Positions 7,211 to 20,075 are shown, numbered from the stretch's first letter. The stretch is 64,000 nt of DNA from Sphingomonas phyllosphaerae (GCF_029623345.1 NZ_JAPYKH010000006.1:62001-126000), one strand, 5' to 3'. Translations and numbers: made by a program. Notes: generated by a model from the letters alone, not told the origin.

Positions 7211-8710
7211 TTGCGACTCGACTCGATCGCCGCGGGGGACATCGAGACTTTGCCCGACTTTAAGGAAGAGGCGCGGATCATCCGCGAGCTGGTGCGCGCG
7301 GGCAACGGGCCGGACCCGTTCTCCTCGGCCGTGCGCACCACGCGCATGCCGATGCTCATCACCAACCCGCGCCAGCCGGACAATCCGATCGTCTTCGCCA
7401 ACGCCTCGTTCGCGCGGCTGACCGGCTACGACCGGGCCGAGATCATCGGCAGGAATTGCCGCTTCCTTCAGGGTGCCGCGACCGATCGCAGCGAGGTGGC
7501 GCGGCTGCGCGCCGCGATCGACCTGCGCAAGCCGATCGAGCTGGAGCTGCTCAACTATCGCAAGGATGGCACCACCTTCTGGAACCGCCTGCTGGTCTCC
7601 CCGGTGTTCAGCGACGACGGCGTGCTGACCTTCTACTTCGCCTCGCAATATGACGTCACCGAGGAGCGCGAGCGGCTTGCCCGGCTCAAGCGCGACCGCG
7701 ACGAGCTGGAGGCGGAGGTGGCGCGCCGCACCGCAGAGCTGCAGGCGAGCGAGCAGCGGCTGCGGCTGGCGCTGGAGGCGGGGCGGCTCGGCACGTGGAG
7801 CCTCAACCTCGAGACGCGCCACCTGATCGCGTCGGACAGCTGCAAGGCGATCTGCGGCCGTCGTCCCGACGATTCGCTCAGCCTGGAGGAGTTGCAGGCG
7901 ACGATTCACCCGGACGATCGTGCGATGCAGGCCGCCGCGATCGAGCGCGCGATCGCCGAGGGCACGATGCTCGACGCGGAGTACCGGCTCGCCCTGCCGT
8001 CGGGAGAGGAGCGCTGGGTGCAGGTGCGCGGCCAGGCCAACCGTTGCGCCGACGGTACGCCGATCGCGCTGGTCGGCACCACGCAGGACGTCACCGAGCG
8101 CCGGCGCGACCAGGGTCATCGCGCGCTGCTGGCGCGCGAGCTCAGCCACCGCGTCAAGAACACGCTCACTTCGCTCCAGGCGGTGGTGGCGCAGACGCTT
8201 CGCCGCGCCAGCTCGCTCGAGGACGCGGGCGAGACGATCGCGGCGCGGATCCAGGCGATGGCAGCGGCCAACGAGTTGCTCGTCAGCGAGGCCTTCGCCA
8301 GCGCCTCGGTGCGCGATCTGCTCGAGCGTACGCTGGCGCCCTTCGGCATCGACGACGTCCAGCGCTTCGTGCTGAACGGCCCCGCGCTGAGCCTGCCGCC
8401 GCATCTCGTCGTCGCCTTCGCGCTGGCGCTGCACGAGCTGGCGACGAATGCGACCAAATATGGCGCGCTCTCCAATGCCGCGGGCGTGGTGGAGGTGACG
8501 TGGGAGCTGATCGACCGCGCCACGCCCGCGCTGCTGCGGCTCAGCTGGATCGAGCGCGCCGGCCCCCCGGTGGTCGCGCCCGAGCGCAGCGGCTTCGGCA
8601 CGCAGCTGATCCGCCGCGTGCTAGCGAGCGAGGCGGGGGGCAGCGCCGACGTCGATTACCGACGCGAGGGCGTGGTGTTCACCGCGACACTGCCACTGTC
8701 GCTCGACTAG
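7211..8710 (+). CDS. LOV-PAS-HWE sensor histidine kinase, blue-light receptor
   Basis: A 499-residue soluble kinase. Residues about 40-155 form a LOV domain with the flavin-binding signature GRNCRFLQG; C83 is the photoreactive cysteine. A short coiled coil (155-185) leads to a second PAS domain (about 186-298). The kinase part has the phospho-acceptor H313 in RELSHRVKNTL, the N-box ELATNATKYGAL (N413) and the G-box GFGTQLI, with the HWE-type W-x-E motif WIERAGP. Blue light should form a cysteine-flavin adduct and change autophosphorylation. LOV-HWE kinases in alphaproteobacteria commonly feed the general stress response; no PhyR or NepR gene is nearby. The start is TTG at 7211; a later start is possible because the LOV core begins near residue 45. 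Confidence 0.9.
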   Translation: MRLDSIAAGDIETLPDFKEEARIIRELVRAGNGPDPFSSAVRTTRMPMLITNPRQPDNPIVFANASFARLTGYDRAEIIGRNCRFLQGAATDRSEVARLRAAIDLRKPIELELLNYRKDGTTFWNRLLVSPVFSDDGVLTFYFASQYDVTEERERLARLKRDRDELEAEVARRTAELQASEQRLRLALEAGRLGTWSLNLETRHLIASDSCKAICGRRPDDSLSLEELQATIHPDDRAMQAAAIERAIAEGTMLDAEYRLALPSGEERWVQVRGQANRCADGTPIALVGTTQDVTERRRDQGHRALLARELSHRVKNTLTSLQAVVAQTLRRASSLEDAGETIAARIQAMAAANELLVSEAFASASVRDLLERTLAPFGIDDVQRFVLNGPALSLPPHLVVAFALALHELATNATKYGALSNAAGVVEVTWELIDRATPALLRLSWIERAGPPVVAPERSGFGTQLIRRVLASEAGGSADVDYRREGVVFTATLPLSLD

Positions 8711-8736
8711 GGAGCGTCGCCGTCCTCACGCAGGCA

Positions 8737-8840
8737 AGCCCCCCCCTGTAGGGGGAGCGGTTGGGGCGGGATCCTTTCACCAGCGCGGCGTGTTTGGAAC
8801 CGCCGCGCCCCCGACCCCTCCTTGAAGGGGAGGGGAGTGG
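8737..8840. repeat. Intergenic C/G-rich palindromic repeat
   Basis: Between the LOV kinase and the NIPSNAP gene lie two short hairpins, a C/G-rich one around 8740-8757 and one built on CCCCT...AGGGG at about 8815-8836. The second closely resembles the hairpin at 52784-52805 and the element at 28118-28150. These look like sphingomonad intergenic repeats that can also end transcription from both sides. Confidence 0.5.
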
Positions 8841-8929
8841 TTTTTACCCGACATCGTACACCCGTTGCTACGGACGACGAATGTTACTAGCGGGCGATCA
8901 ACGAAGCCCATCCTCCTCGCGCCGCCGCC

Positions 8930-9742
8930 TCAGATCTGCGAGTAAGCGGTCGGGCTGAGGATCTGGTTGTCGGCGGCCGAGGTGATCTCGGGATCGGTCA
9001 GCCCGGGCGTGGTGATCAGCTTGCGCCACGCCGGGTCCGAGCCGAAAGTCGCCCAGTTGCGCTCGCGCGTCGCCAGGTCGGGGAAGGTGAGCAGGTAGGT
9101 CAGGCTCGGCAGGTGCGCGCCGGTCAGGTCCTGCGCGAAGAAGACCGGGGTGAGACCCGTACGGCGGAAGATGTCGATCTCGCCGCCGGTGTCGAACATG
9201 CCGATCTTGGTCGTGCCCGCTCGCTCGCTGTGGCTGTAATAGGTGCGCAGTTCGAAGATGCGCCCCTTGTTGCCCGCGGTCGCGACAGGCAGCTCGACCC
9301 GCGGGAAATGCGGAAACGCGCGCATCAGCTTGACGTCGAGCGCCACGAAAGGCGGCGCATCCGGCGTGGTGCCGAGGAAGGGTGCGGCCGCGGCGGTGTA
9401 GCGCGCGTCGGCGGCGAGCCGGTCGGGCAACGTCGCGAAGTCCGCGATCGTCGGGTGCGGCACGAGCACCTGGAGCCCCGGGGTGCCATAGCCGATCGCC
9501 ACCGTGAACACGCCGATTGGACCGCAGCCGGCGCGGCGCGCGGCGGGGATGAAAGCGTCGCGCAGATAGGTGTCGAGCCGCTCGCGCATCGGCCCGCGCA
9601 CCAGATGGTAGGTGCGCAGCTCATAGACCTCCGGCGCGGTCGTCGCGGCGGCGCGCTGCGCGCTCGCCGGGCCGCTCGCTAGCGCCATGCCGCCGATAGC
9701 AGCGCCCGCGAGCAGCGAACGTCGTTGGATCGCTTGCGTCAT
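8930..9742 (-). CDS. NIPSNAP-domain protein exported by the Tat pathway
   Basis: A 270-residue protein with a twin-arginine signal peptide (QRRSLLAGAAIGGMALASG, cleavage near residue 28 after SAQ). Two NIPSNAP-type ferredoxin-like modules follow. The first opens with VYELRTYHLVRGPMRERL near residue 39, the second with RIFELRTYYSHSE near 160. The Y-E-L-R-T-Y opening is the family hallmark. NIPSNAP proteins have no agreed biochemical role in bacteria. Export suggests a folded periplasmic protein. It stands alone between a repeat region and the aquaporin remnant, with no operon partner. Confidence 0.85.
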   Translation of the reverse strand: MTQAIQRRSLLAGAAIGGMALASGPASAQRAAATTAPEVYELRTYHLVRGPMRERLDTYLRDAFIPAARRAGCGPIGVFTVAIGYGTPGLQVLVPHPTIADFATLPDRLAADARYTAAAAPFLGTTPDAPPFVALDVKLMRAFPHFPRVELPVATAGNKGRIFELRTYYSHSERAGTTKIGMFDTGGEIDIFRRTGLTPVFFAQDLTGAHLPSLTYLLTFPDLATRERNWATFGSDPAWRKLITTPGLTDPEITSAADNQILSPTAYSQI

Positions 9743-9959
9743 TCTGTCCTCTCCCCGGCCCTTATGCCCGTAGGAGCTGAAATGGCGCGCTCCGTCAATC
9801 CGTTACGGCAGGCCGCCGGCGGCGATCAGCCGTCCGCGCGGTCCAGCGCGGCGTGGCGGCACGATCGGCGTCGACCAACCGCTCGATCGGCCTGTCGCTG
9901 GTCTGACCGGGGGACTGGCCGCGCGCCTCGTGGCCGAAGAGCCAACGACCGACGAGCCC

Positions 9960-10056
9960 GCTCGAACCGGGCATTGCGCTGCCGGCGGCGCGCACCGCTG
10001 CGCCGCCGCCGCCGGCGACGAGCCAGAAGGTGCCGAAGGCCTCGGCCGCAAGGCGC
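9960..10056 (-). pseudogene. aqpZ: Remnant of an aquaporin Z gene
   Basis: The minus strand encodes RLAAEAFGTFWLVAGGGGAAV, which closely matches the first helix of aquaporin Z proteins (RLxAExxGTFWLVxGGCGxAV). There is no start codon immediately before it; the frame runs back into Ala/Pro-rich sequence. No second helix and no NPA motifs follow in any frame before the open frame ends at 9795, so almost the whole gene of about 230 codons is missing. I read this as a decayed gene. A chance resemblance in GC-rich sequence is less likely given the length of the match, but only a search can decide. Confidence 0.42.
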
Positions 10057-10186
10057 CCGGCGGCGGCGATCGGGCGAGGCCGGGGAGCGAGCGTGACGGT
10101 CTTGACGATCGCCGCGGACGAGAGAGCAAGAGCGGAAGCGAGCGAAGGGGTGGGCGAGGCGCCGGCCGGCACCTCGCCCCGCGCGA

Positions 10187-10471
10187 TCATTTGCCGCGCA
10201 GCGTGTTGATCAGCGCGATCCCGAGCACGCCGCCGAGCGCCGCGGCGGTGAACGGCCGCTCGTGGATGAACTGGCGCGCATAGTCGATCGCGGGACGGAT
10301 CGTGTCCTCCACCGCATTCTTGGCCTCGCCGTAGCTCTGCCGCGCCTGGCCGCCGAGCTGGTCGGCCTTGCCCTCCGCGCGCAGGCTCTTGTCGCCAGTG
10401 CCGCTGCCCAGGCCTTCCTTGATCTTGCCGCCAAGGTCGGTCGCTGCGCCGGCGAGGGTATCAGTGTTCAT
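10187..10471 (-). CDS. CsbD-like stress protein with C-terminal membrane anchor
   Basis: A 94-residue protein. Residues 1-50 resemble the CsbD fold (GGKIKEGLGSGTGDKSLRAE, then KADQLGGQARQSYGEAK), a hydrophilic repeat domain induced by general stress. Residues 68-90 form one hydrophobic helix (FTAAALGGVLGIALINTL), preceded by an amphipathic segment, as in DUF883-type ribosome- or membrane-associated proteins. The ATG overlaps the TGA of the upstream channel gene (ATGA), so the two are translationally coupled. This points to an osmotic or general stress operon. The molecular role is unknown. Confidence 0.8.
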   Translation of the reverse strand: MNTDTLAGAATDLGGKIKEGLGSGTGDKSLRAEGKADQLGGQARQSYGEAKNAVEDTIRPAIDYARQFIHERPFTAAALGGVLGIALINTLRGK

Positions 10472-11826
10472 CGATCGTCTCCTTCATTGAACTGCGGGTT
10501 GAACGGTGCGGCACGCGGTGCCGGGCTGTGCTGCGTGGCAGGTGCCGCGGTCAGGTCGCGATCGGCCGGAACGCGCTCGAGCAGCCGCGCCACGACGCGG
10601 CCCGCCGCCTCGCGGCCGCCCAGCCCGAAGGCCAGCGCCGCGGCGACCGCGACCGCGCCGAGCAGCAGCCCGAACGCCATGTTGATGATGTCGTCGGCCA
10701 GTCCCATGAAGCGCAGCCCGATCGCGGTGCCGAGCACGATGATCGCGACCCGTACCAGCGGCGCGGCGGCGTGCGCCCCGCTCTGCCCCTGATGCTCGAT
10801 CACGCGAGCGACGAGGCGCGCGATGATCACCGCGGCGAAGATGATGATCGAGCCGAACACCACCTGGCCGAAGAGCGCCAGTACCTCGGCCATGATGCGC
10901 GAGCCATAAGCGAAATCGAGCTGGCGGAACGCCTCCATCAGGCCGAAGATCAGCACCGCGACGAACGCGCCCTTGCCGACCAATGCGCTTGGGCGGAGAC
11001 CGGCGCGCGCTGCGCCCAACTCGCTCGCCGTCGCCTGCGACCACAGGCCGGTGGCGCCGATCGCGCGATCGAACCCGGTGGTGCCGAGGAACTGCGTCAG
11101 CAGCCGCGACGCGAACTTGCCGATGGCATAAGCGACCGCGAGGATCAGCGCGGCGGCGATGACGTGCGGGATCGCGTCCAGGATCAGCCGCAGCATCGCG
11201 GTGGCGGGCTGCGAAATCGCGGCGATGTTGAGCGTGTCCAGCGCGGCGATCGCGACGGGAATGATGATCAGCGCGAACACGATCGCGCCGAGCGTGCGCG
11301 GCAGCATCGACGGGTCGGCCGGAGCACTCTCCCCCAGGCTGGTGGAGAGGCGTTCGACGTGGCTGGCGGTGACCACCGCCTCGACTGCCTTGCGCGCGAC
11401 CTTGGCGAGCACATAGCCGAGGAAGAAGATCAGGCTCGCGCCGATGATGTGCGGTACCGCTTGGCCGAAGCCGCGCAGCATGTCACCGAGCGGCCCGGTC
11501 GCGCCGGTCAACCCGAGCGGCTGGACGGCGAGGAACAGCGCGATCAGCAGCACGACCCAATAGGCCGCGTCGCCCACTTGGACGCCGATGCTGTCGGGAT
11601 GGCGCTCGCCGAGGCTGGCGGCGTTGGCGTGGCGCGCCAGCGGCGTGCGATTGACCAGCTTCGCCACCGCCCATTTGATCGCACGCGCGGCGAGCCAGCC
11701 GATCAGCAGGATGACGAGCGCCGCGACAATGCGCGGTCCCCATTCCTCGACATAATAGAGCAGGCGTGCACCGATCTCGCGGCCGTTCGAGACGACCTGG
11801 CCGCCCGCATAGGTGACATCGTTCAT
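10468..11826 (-). CDS. Mechanosensitive ion channel family protein with repeated conserved TM helices
   Basis: A 452-residue inner-membrane protein with about eleven hydrophobic helices. It holds repeated copies of the conserved helix module found in the TM-helix/MscS-related family: IVAALVILLIGWLAARAIK near 33, IIGASLIFFLGYVLAKVAR near 121, VIAAALILAVAYAIGKFAS near 227 and SIIIFAAVIIARLVARVIE near 328. Each carries the glycine and small-residue pattern followed by basic residues. The C-terminus (about 405-452) is polar and Pro-rich. AAAGGGG lies upstream of the ATG. It overlaps the CsbD-like gene by 4 nt. It probably takes part in osmotic adaptation; gating by membrane tension has not been shown for this subfamily. 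Confidence 0.82.
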   Translation of the reverse strand: MNDVTYAGGQVVSNGREIGARLLYYVEEWGPRIVAALVILLIGWLAARAIKWAVAKLVNRTPLARHANAASLGERHPDSIGVQVGDAAYWVVLLIALFLAVQPLGLTGATGPLGDMLRGFGQAVPHIIGASLIFFLGYVLAKVARKAVEAVVTASHVERLSTSLGESAPADPSMLPRTLGAIVFALIIIPVAIAALDTLNIAAISQPATAMLRLILDAIPHVIAAALILAVAYAIGKFASRLLTQFLGTTGFDRAIGATGLWSQATASELGAARAGLRPSALVGKGAFVAVLIFGLMEAFRQLDFAYGSRIMAEVLALFGQVVFGSIIIFAAVIIARLVARVIEHQGQSGAHAAAPLVRVAIIVLGTAIGLRFMGLADDIINMAFGLLLGAVAVAAALAFGLGGREAAGRVVARLLERVPADRDLTAAPATQHSPAPRAAPFNPQFNEGDDR

Positions 11827-11863
11827 GGGTTTAGATCCCCTTTGTGTAGCGTGAGACCGCGCG

Positions 11864-12208
11864 TCAGAGCGCGGGCGGCGCGGTGACGATGCCGCAGCCC
11901 GCAGCGGCGCGGGCGACTTCGAGCGGGACCTTGGGGTCCTTCACCTGACCCGCGACGCGGACGAAATCGCCAACGGTCAGGCGGCCCGGCGTGGTGTCGC
12001 CCACACGCGCGGCACGTGCGGCGCGGCCGAGTTGCTGCAGCTGACCGAGCGAGAGGTTTTTCTCGAGGTGCTCGCCGACGCAGGTCGATTGATCGGGCGC
12101 GAAGCCATAGCCTTCCAGCGAGGACGCGATGCGCGCCGACGGGTCGACGCACGCCGACGTCGCGCCGAGCAGGGTCAAGCACAATGCGACAGCTACTAAA
12201 GTTCTCAT
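11864..12208 (-). CDS. Small lipoprotein, unknown function
   Basis: A 114-residue exported protein whose signal peptide ends in a lipobox-like LGATSAC, so C20 is probably lipidated. The mature domain is mostly helical with further cysteines (C43 and C103 by count) that could form a disulfide. FAPDQSTCVGEHLEKNLSLGQL recalls small sphingomonad proteins of unknown role. It lies 37 nt upstream of the mechanosensitive channel gene on the same strand and may be the first gene of that operon. Confidence 0.7.
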   Translation of the reverse strand: MRTLVAVALCLTLLGATSACVDPSARIASSLEGYGFAPDQSTCVGEHLEKNLSLGQLQQLGRAARAARVGDTTPGRLTVGDFVRVAGQVKDPKVPLEVARAAAGCGIVTAPPAL

Positions 12209-12514
12209 GGTCTATCTCCCCTGATGTGGGAAGAACCATATTAACCTAGATTGTTTCCTGGTAGTTATGCACCAGCGGTGCCGTCTTTTTTACTTGTCGC
12301 GGCGGGCGGCAAGGCAGGACTGACGAGGGCCTCGTTCGATGGAAAGGGCTATCCGCGGCGGATGATCTCGGCCGATTGAAGCGCCAGCAAGTCGTTGCAT
12401 GGCAGGGCCGAGGAGGAGAATACCATCGATGTGGCTCGCGCTCCGGCCTGCGCCGGAGCACGAACCCGCCTCGTTCGATCCTGCTGTCGCGCCGCGCACC
12501 GGCGCCGCCCGTCT
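12209..12514. other. Intergenic region with a partial repeat hairpin
   Basis: This 306-nt gap lies downstream of gyrB. No gene is supported. It contains a GC-rich hairpin, CTCCGGC...GCCGGAG, at about 12440-12457. The hairpin and following bases match the 3' half of the repeat at 29383-29467 and may end gyrB transcription. Confidence 0.5.
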
Positions 12515-15938
<3,424 letters not shown>

Positions 15939-15941
15939 CGC

Positions 15942-17144
15942 TCAGCCGCCTGCGCGCTGGCGCAGCGAGAGGAACAGCAGCGCCGCCGCCACCATCGCCC
16001 CGGCGCCGAGCGCGAGCGCGAGATCATAGGCGCCGGTCGCGTCACGCAAACGCCCGAAGCCGATCACGCCGGTGGCGGTGCCGAGCAGGGCGATCACCAG
16101 CAGCGAGCCGTACGTCTCGCCGTACGCGCCGACCCCGAACAGCCGCGCCGCGAAAAAGGGCAGCAGGTCGTTTTCCGCGCCGTTCATCAGCCCAGCGACG
16201 AACACGATCTGCCACAGCGCGGCGAAACCGGGCGCGCGCAGCTCGAGCAGCGCGAACCCGCCCGCCGACACCAGCGCCACCACGGCGGCGACGCGGTGCG
16301 GTGCGAGCCGGTCGACCAGCGCGCCGATCGCGACTCGCGCGACCAGCTGTGCGCTGCCGAAGGCGGTGACGAGCAGCGCCGCCTCGATCGCGTCCAGCCC
16401 GCGCTCGAGCCCGAGCGGCACGAGCTGGGTCACCAGCCCGACCGTCGCGAAATTGACGCAGAAGGCGGTCAGCCCCAGCCGCCAGAAGCGCCCCTGGCGC
16501 CGCGCCGCCTGCGCGCTGGGACCGCGCGCCGTGTCCATGGGCGCGACCGGACCGGCGCGGCGCAGCGCGAGCAGGGTCAGCGGCAGCGCCACCGCGACGA
16601 CATAGCAAGCGAGGACGACGAAGCCGCCGCGCCAGCCGTCTCGCGTGATCGCCGCCCCGACGATCGGCGGCATCAATAGGGTGGTCACCGACAGGCCTGA
16701 GGTGGCGACGCCGAGTGCCAGCCCGCGATGCGCGACGAAGCGGGTCGCGATCAGCCGCCCGTAGGCGACCGCGCTGGTGCCGGGCACGCCGAGCGCGAGA
16801 CACAGCACCATGACCTGATAATGCCACAGCTCGCCCGCCAGCCGCGTGAAGGAGAGATAGGTGGCGCCGAGCAGCAGCAGCGAGAAGGCGATGACGGGGA
16901 CTGGCCCGGCGCGGTCGGTGGCGCGACCGAAGAAGGGGATGGCGACGCAGCCGAGCAGCCCCGCCCCAGCCGCCGTGGCGATCTCGCCGCGCGTCCAGCC
17001 GAACTCGGCGATCAGTCCGGGGATGAACAGGCTCGAGATGTTCTGAAACAGCCCCGGACCCGCGCCCATGCCGACCAGCCCGCCCAGCACGAGCGGCCAG
17101 CCCGCGCGCCACTCGGCGCCGGCGCGGTGATTCGGTATACCCAT
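15942..17144 (-). CDS. Major facilitator superfamily transporter, copy 1 of a tandem pair
   Basis: A 400-residue, 12-helix inner-membrane transporter. The N-terminal segment GPGLFQNISSLFIPGLIAEFG followed by FGWTRGEIATAAG is typical of monocarboxylate/oxalate-formate-like MFS proteins. The loop 2-3 motif is present in altered form (FFGRATDRAGPVPVI). It is clearly paralogous to the gene at 17503-18807, sharing GPGLxQNxSSLFxPGL and MNGAENDLLPFFAARLFG. It reads directly into the hydrolase gene (3-nt gap). Substrate unknown. Confidence 0.87.
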   Translation of the reverse strand: MGIPNHRAGAEWRAGWPLVLGGLVGMGAGPGLFQNISSLFIPGLIAEFGWTRGEIATAAGAGLLGCVAIPFFGRATDRAGPVPVIAFSLLLLGATYLSFTRLAGELWHYQVMVLCLALGVPGTSAVAYGRLIATRFVAHRGLALGVATSGLSVTTLLMPPIVGAAITRDGWRGGFVVLACYVVAVALPLTLLALRRAGPVAPMDTARGPSAQAARRQGRFWRLGLTAFCVNFATVGLVTQLVPLGLERGLDAIEAALLVTAFGSAQLVARVAIGALVDRLAPHRVAAVVALVSAGGFALLELRAPGFAALWQIVFVAGLMNGAENDLLPFFAARLFGVGAYGETYGSLLVIALLGTATGVIGFGRLRDATGAYDLALALGAGAMVAAALLFLSLRQRAGG

Positions 17145-17502
17145 CCGCGGAAAGCTCTAGGATGGTTGGCCCGCGGCCTGCCAGCGCGCGCGAAGTAAAT
17201 TTCGGTTCGTCTTGGGTCGGAATGGCGGGCGGGTATCGTCAGCCGGCGCTGTCATGAATGACGCTTCTCCAGCGAGCGCGGCCGCCCTGGAGCGGACTTC
17301 GCCTGTCCTCCTCGCGTTCGCGCTGCGAAGAGGCTGAGCTCGTGAAAGCTCGTCTCGACGCGCCTGTGCTGCGTGGGTGGGATGGTGCTTCGAGACGTCG
17401 CGTCGACAGGCTCAGCGGCTCCTCGGCACGAACAGGCAGGCAGGCCCTGTCGCTGCTTCGTCTCTGAGCAACGTTCCCACGACGTGCACGCCAGCTCTTC
17501 CG
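17145..17502. other. Intergenic region between paralogous MFS genes, with a repeat
   Basis: This 358-nt gap holds no supported gene. At 17385-17435 is a sequence of the type CTTCGAGACG...CGACAGGCTCAGCGGCTCCT...GCACGAAC, which I recognise as a very common short intergenic repeat of sphingomonads and other GC-rich proteobacteria. The rest is featureless. Confidence 0.55.
17385..17435. repeat. Short dispersed intergenic repeat, single copy here
   Basis: The element contains CTTCGAGACG and CGACAGGCTCAGCGGCTCCT. Its presence only between genes and its familiar sequence are the evidence; no second copy occurs in this window. Confidence 0.5.
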
Positions 17503-18807
17503 TCAGAACGTCTCGCCACGCCCCGGCAGCGCGCGGTCGGGCAGCAGCAGAAAGCAGGTGCAGGCGAGCAGCAGTGCGCCCGCACCGCACGCCAGCGCGG
17601 GCGTGTAGGTGCCGGTAGCGTCGTGCAGCCGGCCGAAGCCGATGATCCCCACCGCTGTGCCGGAAAGCGCCAGCGGCATCGCAGTGCCGTAGATCTCGGC
17701 ATAGGCGCGCAAGCCGAACAGCCGCGCCGCGAAGAAGGGCAGCAGGTCGTTCTCCGCGCCGTTCATCAGCCCGGCGAGGAAGACCAGCAGCAGCAACGTC
17801 GCCTGTCCCTGTGGTGCGAGTGCGAGCAGCACGAACGCCATAGCCGACACCAACGCGAACCCCGCCGCCACGGGCTGCGGCCGAAGTCGGTCGACCAGCA
17901 TGCCGACCATCAGCCGGCCCGCGATCGCGCTCGCGGCGAAGGCGGTGAGCAGCAGCGCCGCCTGCGCCGCGCTCTGGCCGAACTCGATCCCGATCGGCAC
18001 CAGCTGGGTCACCAGCCCGGTGGTGGCGGCGTTGATCAGCAATGCCGAGGTCACCAGGATCCAGAAGCGCCGGTCGCGCCGCGCGTCGCGCGCCGACACG
18101 CCGCTCGCCTCGCTGGGCGGCGCGCGCGGCGCGACGATCGCGCGCGGCGCGCGGCGGATCGCGAGCAGGATCAGCGGTAGCGCCAGCACCGAACTGCCAG
18201 CCGCCAGCGCGACGAAGCCGGAGCGCCAGCCGTAATGGCCGATCACCCAGCCGAGCGCAGGGGCGGCGACGATCGTGGCGAGCGCGAGCCCTGAGGTGCC
18301 GAGCGCCAGCGCGAGCCCACGCCGCCGCTCGAACGCGGCCGCGATCAGCTTGCCGTAGGCCAGGCTGCTCGTTCCCGGGATGGTGAGCACCAGCAGAACA
18401 ACGCCGATCTGATAACGCCAGATCGCACCACCGATCGAGGCGAGCCACAGATAGGCGATGCCGAGCAGCAGCATCGAGGCGGTGATCACCGGCCGCACGC
18501 CGACCCGGTCGGCGGTGCGCCCGATCAGGGGCGCCGCGAGCGCGCCGAGCAGCGCGAGCCCGGCGGCGGTGGCGATCTCGCCGCGCGACCAGCCGAAGCT
18601 ACGCTCCAGCCCCGGCGTGAACAGGCTGGACAGATTCTGGTAGAGGCCGGGGCCGAGCCCGGCGCCGAGCATCGCCGCCGTTACCAGCGGCCAGCCCCGT
18701 CGCCACTCGCCGGCGCCCGCCGCCGAGGCACGTTCGGTGGCGACGGGAGAAGATGGCTCGGTCAGCGGCGTGGTTCCTGCGTGCGGCGCGCGGCGCCGGA
18801 TGGTCAT
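17503..18807 (-). CDS. Major facilitator superfamily transporter, copy 2 of a tandem pair
   Basis: A 434-residue, 12-helix transporter with a longer hydrophilic N-terminus (about 35 residues) than its neighbour. Core motifs are GPGLYQNLSSLFTPGLERS, FGWSRGEIATAAGLALLG, the loop 2-3 GRTADRVGVRPVI and MNGAENDLLPFFAARLFG, the last almost identical to copy 1. The two genes are separated by a 358-nt intergenic region carrying a repeat. They probably arose by tandem duplication and then diverged in substrate. Upstream on the same strand is recF, 78 nt away. Confidence 0.87.
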   Translation of the reverse strand: MTIRRRAPHAGTTPLTEPSSPVATERASAAGAGEWRRGWPLVTAAMLGAGLGPGLYQNLSSLFTPGLERSFGWSRGEIATAAGLALLGALAAPLIGRTADRVGVRPVITASMLLLGIAYLWLASIGGAIWRYQIGVVLLVLTIPGTSSLAYGKLIAAAFERRRGLALALGTSGLALATIVAAPALGWVIGHYGWRSGFVALAAGSSVLALPLILLAIRRAPRAIVAPRAPPSEASGVSARDARRDRRFWILVTSALLINAATTGLVTQLVPIGIEFGQSAAQAALLLTAFAASAIAGRLMVGMLVDRLRPQPVAAGFALVSAMAFVLLALAPQGQATLLLLVFLAGLMNGAENDLLPFFAARLFGLRAYAEIYGTAMPLALSGTAVGIIGFGRLHDATGTYTPALACGAGALLLACTCFLLLPDRALPGRGETF

Positions 18808-18885
18808 CGCGGCCTGCGCGCTTTTCTCGTGCGAGGCAACGCCGCTGCGACACGCGGACCGCGCGGCCCGCTCGCGGTCGCGCGA

Positions 18886-19923
18886 TCACAGCGCCAGACG
18901 CGTCGCCTCGCCCGCCGCGGCGAACAGTTCGGGTTCGGTGCCCGTCATCCACACCTGGCCAAGCGGGGCGAGCCGTTCGAACAGCGCGGCGCGGCGCGCG
19001 GGGTCGAGATGCGCGGCGATCTCGTCGAGCAGCAGCAGCGGCGCACGACCCGTGGCGCGCGCGACCAGCTCGGCGTGGGCGAGGACGATGCCGAGCAGCA
19101 GTGCCTTCTGCTCGCCGGTCGAGGCGCTGGCGGCAGGACGGGCCTTGTCGACGTGCGTGACGAGCAGGTCGGCACGGTGCGGTCCCGCGAGCGTGCGCCC
19201 CGCCGCGGCGTCCCGCGCGCGGCCGGCGCGCAGCTCGGCGGCGAGCGTCTCGGTGTCGCCGCTCCAGCCGGCGAGCGCCAGCGCCGCCCGCGGCACCGCG
19301 CCCGCGGGCTGCGCCGCCAGCGCCTCGCCCAGCGCCGCGACGGTGCGGCGGCGCGCGGCGTCGAGCGCGGCGCCGTGCTGCGCCATCTGCGCCTCCAGCG
19401 CGGCGAGCCAATCGCGGTCGGGCGTCGGCTCGGCGAGCAGCCGGTTGCGGTCACGCATCGCGGCCTCGTAACGTGTGCCGTGGCGCGCGTGCTCGGGGGC
19501 GAGCGCCAGCGTAAGCCGATCGAGGAAGCGGCGGCGCTCGCCCGCCGCCTCGGTGAACAACCGGTCCATCGCCGGGGTGAGCCACAAGACCGCGACGCGC
19601 TCGGCCAGCGCGCCTGCGCCCGCGGCGGCACCGTTGACCCGCACCACCCGTCGCTCGGGGGCCCCCGCCATCGCCCCGGTGGCGAGTTCGACGCCGTCGC
19701 GCAGCGTCGCGGCCACGCCGAAGCCGCCCGGCCCGTCGGCGCGCGCGATCTCGGAGAGAGCGGCGCGGCGTAACCCCCGGCCCGGCGCGAGCAGCGATAC
19801 CGCCTCCAGCACGTTGGTCTTGCCCGCGCCGTTCGGGCCGGTGAGGATGACGAAGCCCGGCGCGGGGGCGAGGCTCAGCGCGGCGTGGTTGCGGACATCG
19901 GTGAGGACCAGGCGCACGAGCAT
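18886..19923 (-). CDS. recF: DNA replication and repair protein RecF
   Basis: A 345-residue SMC-like ATPase that loads RecA at gapped DNA with RecO and RecR. Walker A is GPNGAGKTN (near residue 32), the signature motif is in the [10 protein letters not shown] segment, and Walker B is [12 protein letters not shown] near 300. The start was set at the ATG at 19923 ([16 protein letters not shown]), which matches the family N-terminus; the frame is open further upstream, but that sequence is Arg-rich and unlike RecF. recF commonly sits with gyrB near dnaA/dnaN; here two MFS genes and a hydrolase separate it from gyrB. Confidence 0.95.
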   Translation of the reverse strand: MLVRLVLTDVRNHAALSLAPAPGFVILTGPNGAGKTNVLEAVSLLAPGRGLRRAALSEIARADGPGGFGVAATLRDGVELATGAMAGAPERRVVRVNGAAAGAGALAERVAVLWLTPAMDRLFTEAAGERRRFLDRLTLALAPEHARHGTRYEAAMRDRNRLLAEPTPDRDWLAALEAQMAQHGAALDAARRRTVAALGEALAAQPAGAVPRAALALAGWSGDTETLAAELRAGRARDAAAGRTLAGPHRADLLVTHVDKARPAASASTGEQKALLLGIVLAHAELVARATGRAPLLLLDEIAAHLDPARRAALFERLAPLGQVWMTGTEPELFAAAGEATRLAL

Positions 19924-20075
19924 CGCCCGCGGCTGTAGGCGGTGCGGACAGGGGCGGCAACGCGCCTCACGGTACCGCCGACATCGCGATGCGCGCAAGC
20001 CGGGCTCGCCACCCCGGGTCATGACGCCGTCGTGACGACTTGCGCCGTGCGATACGGCAGGCGAAGGGTCGCGGC

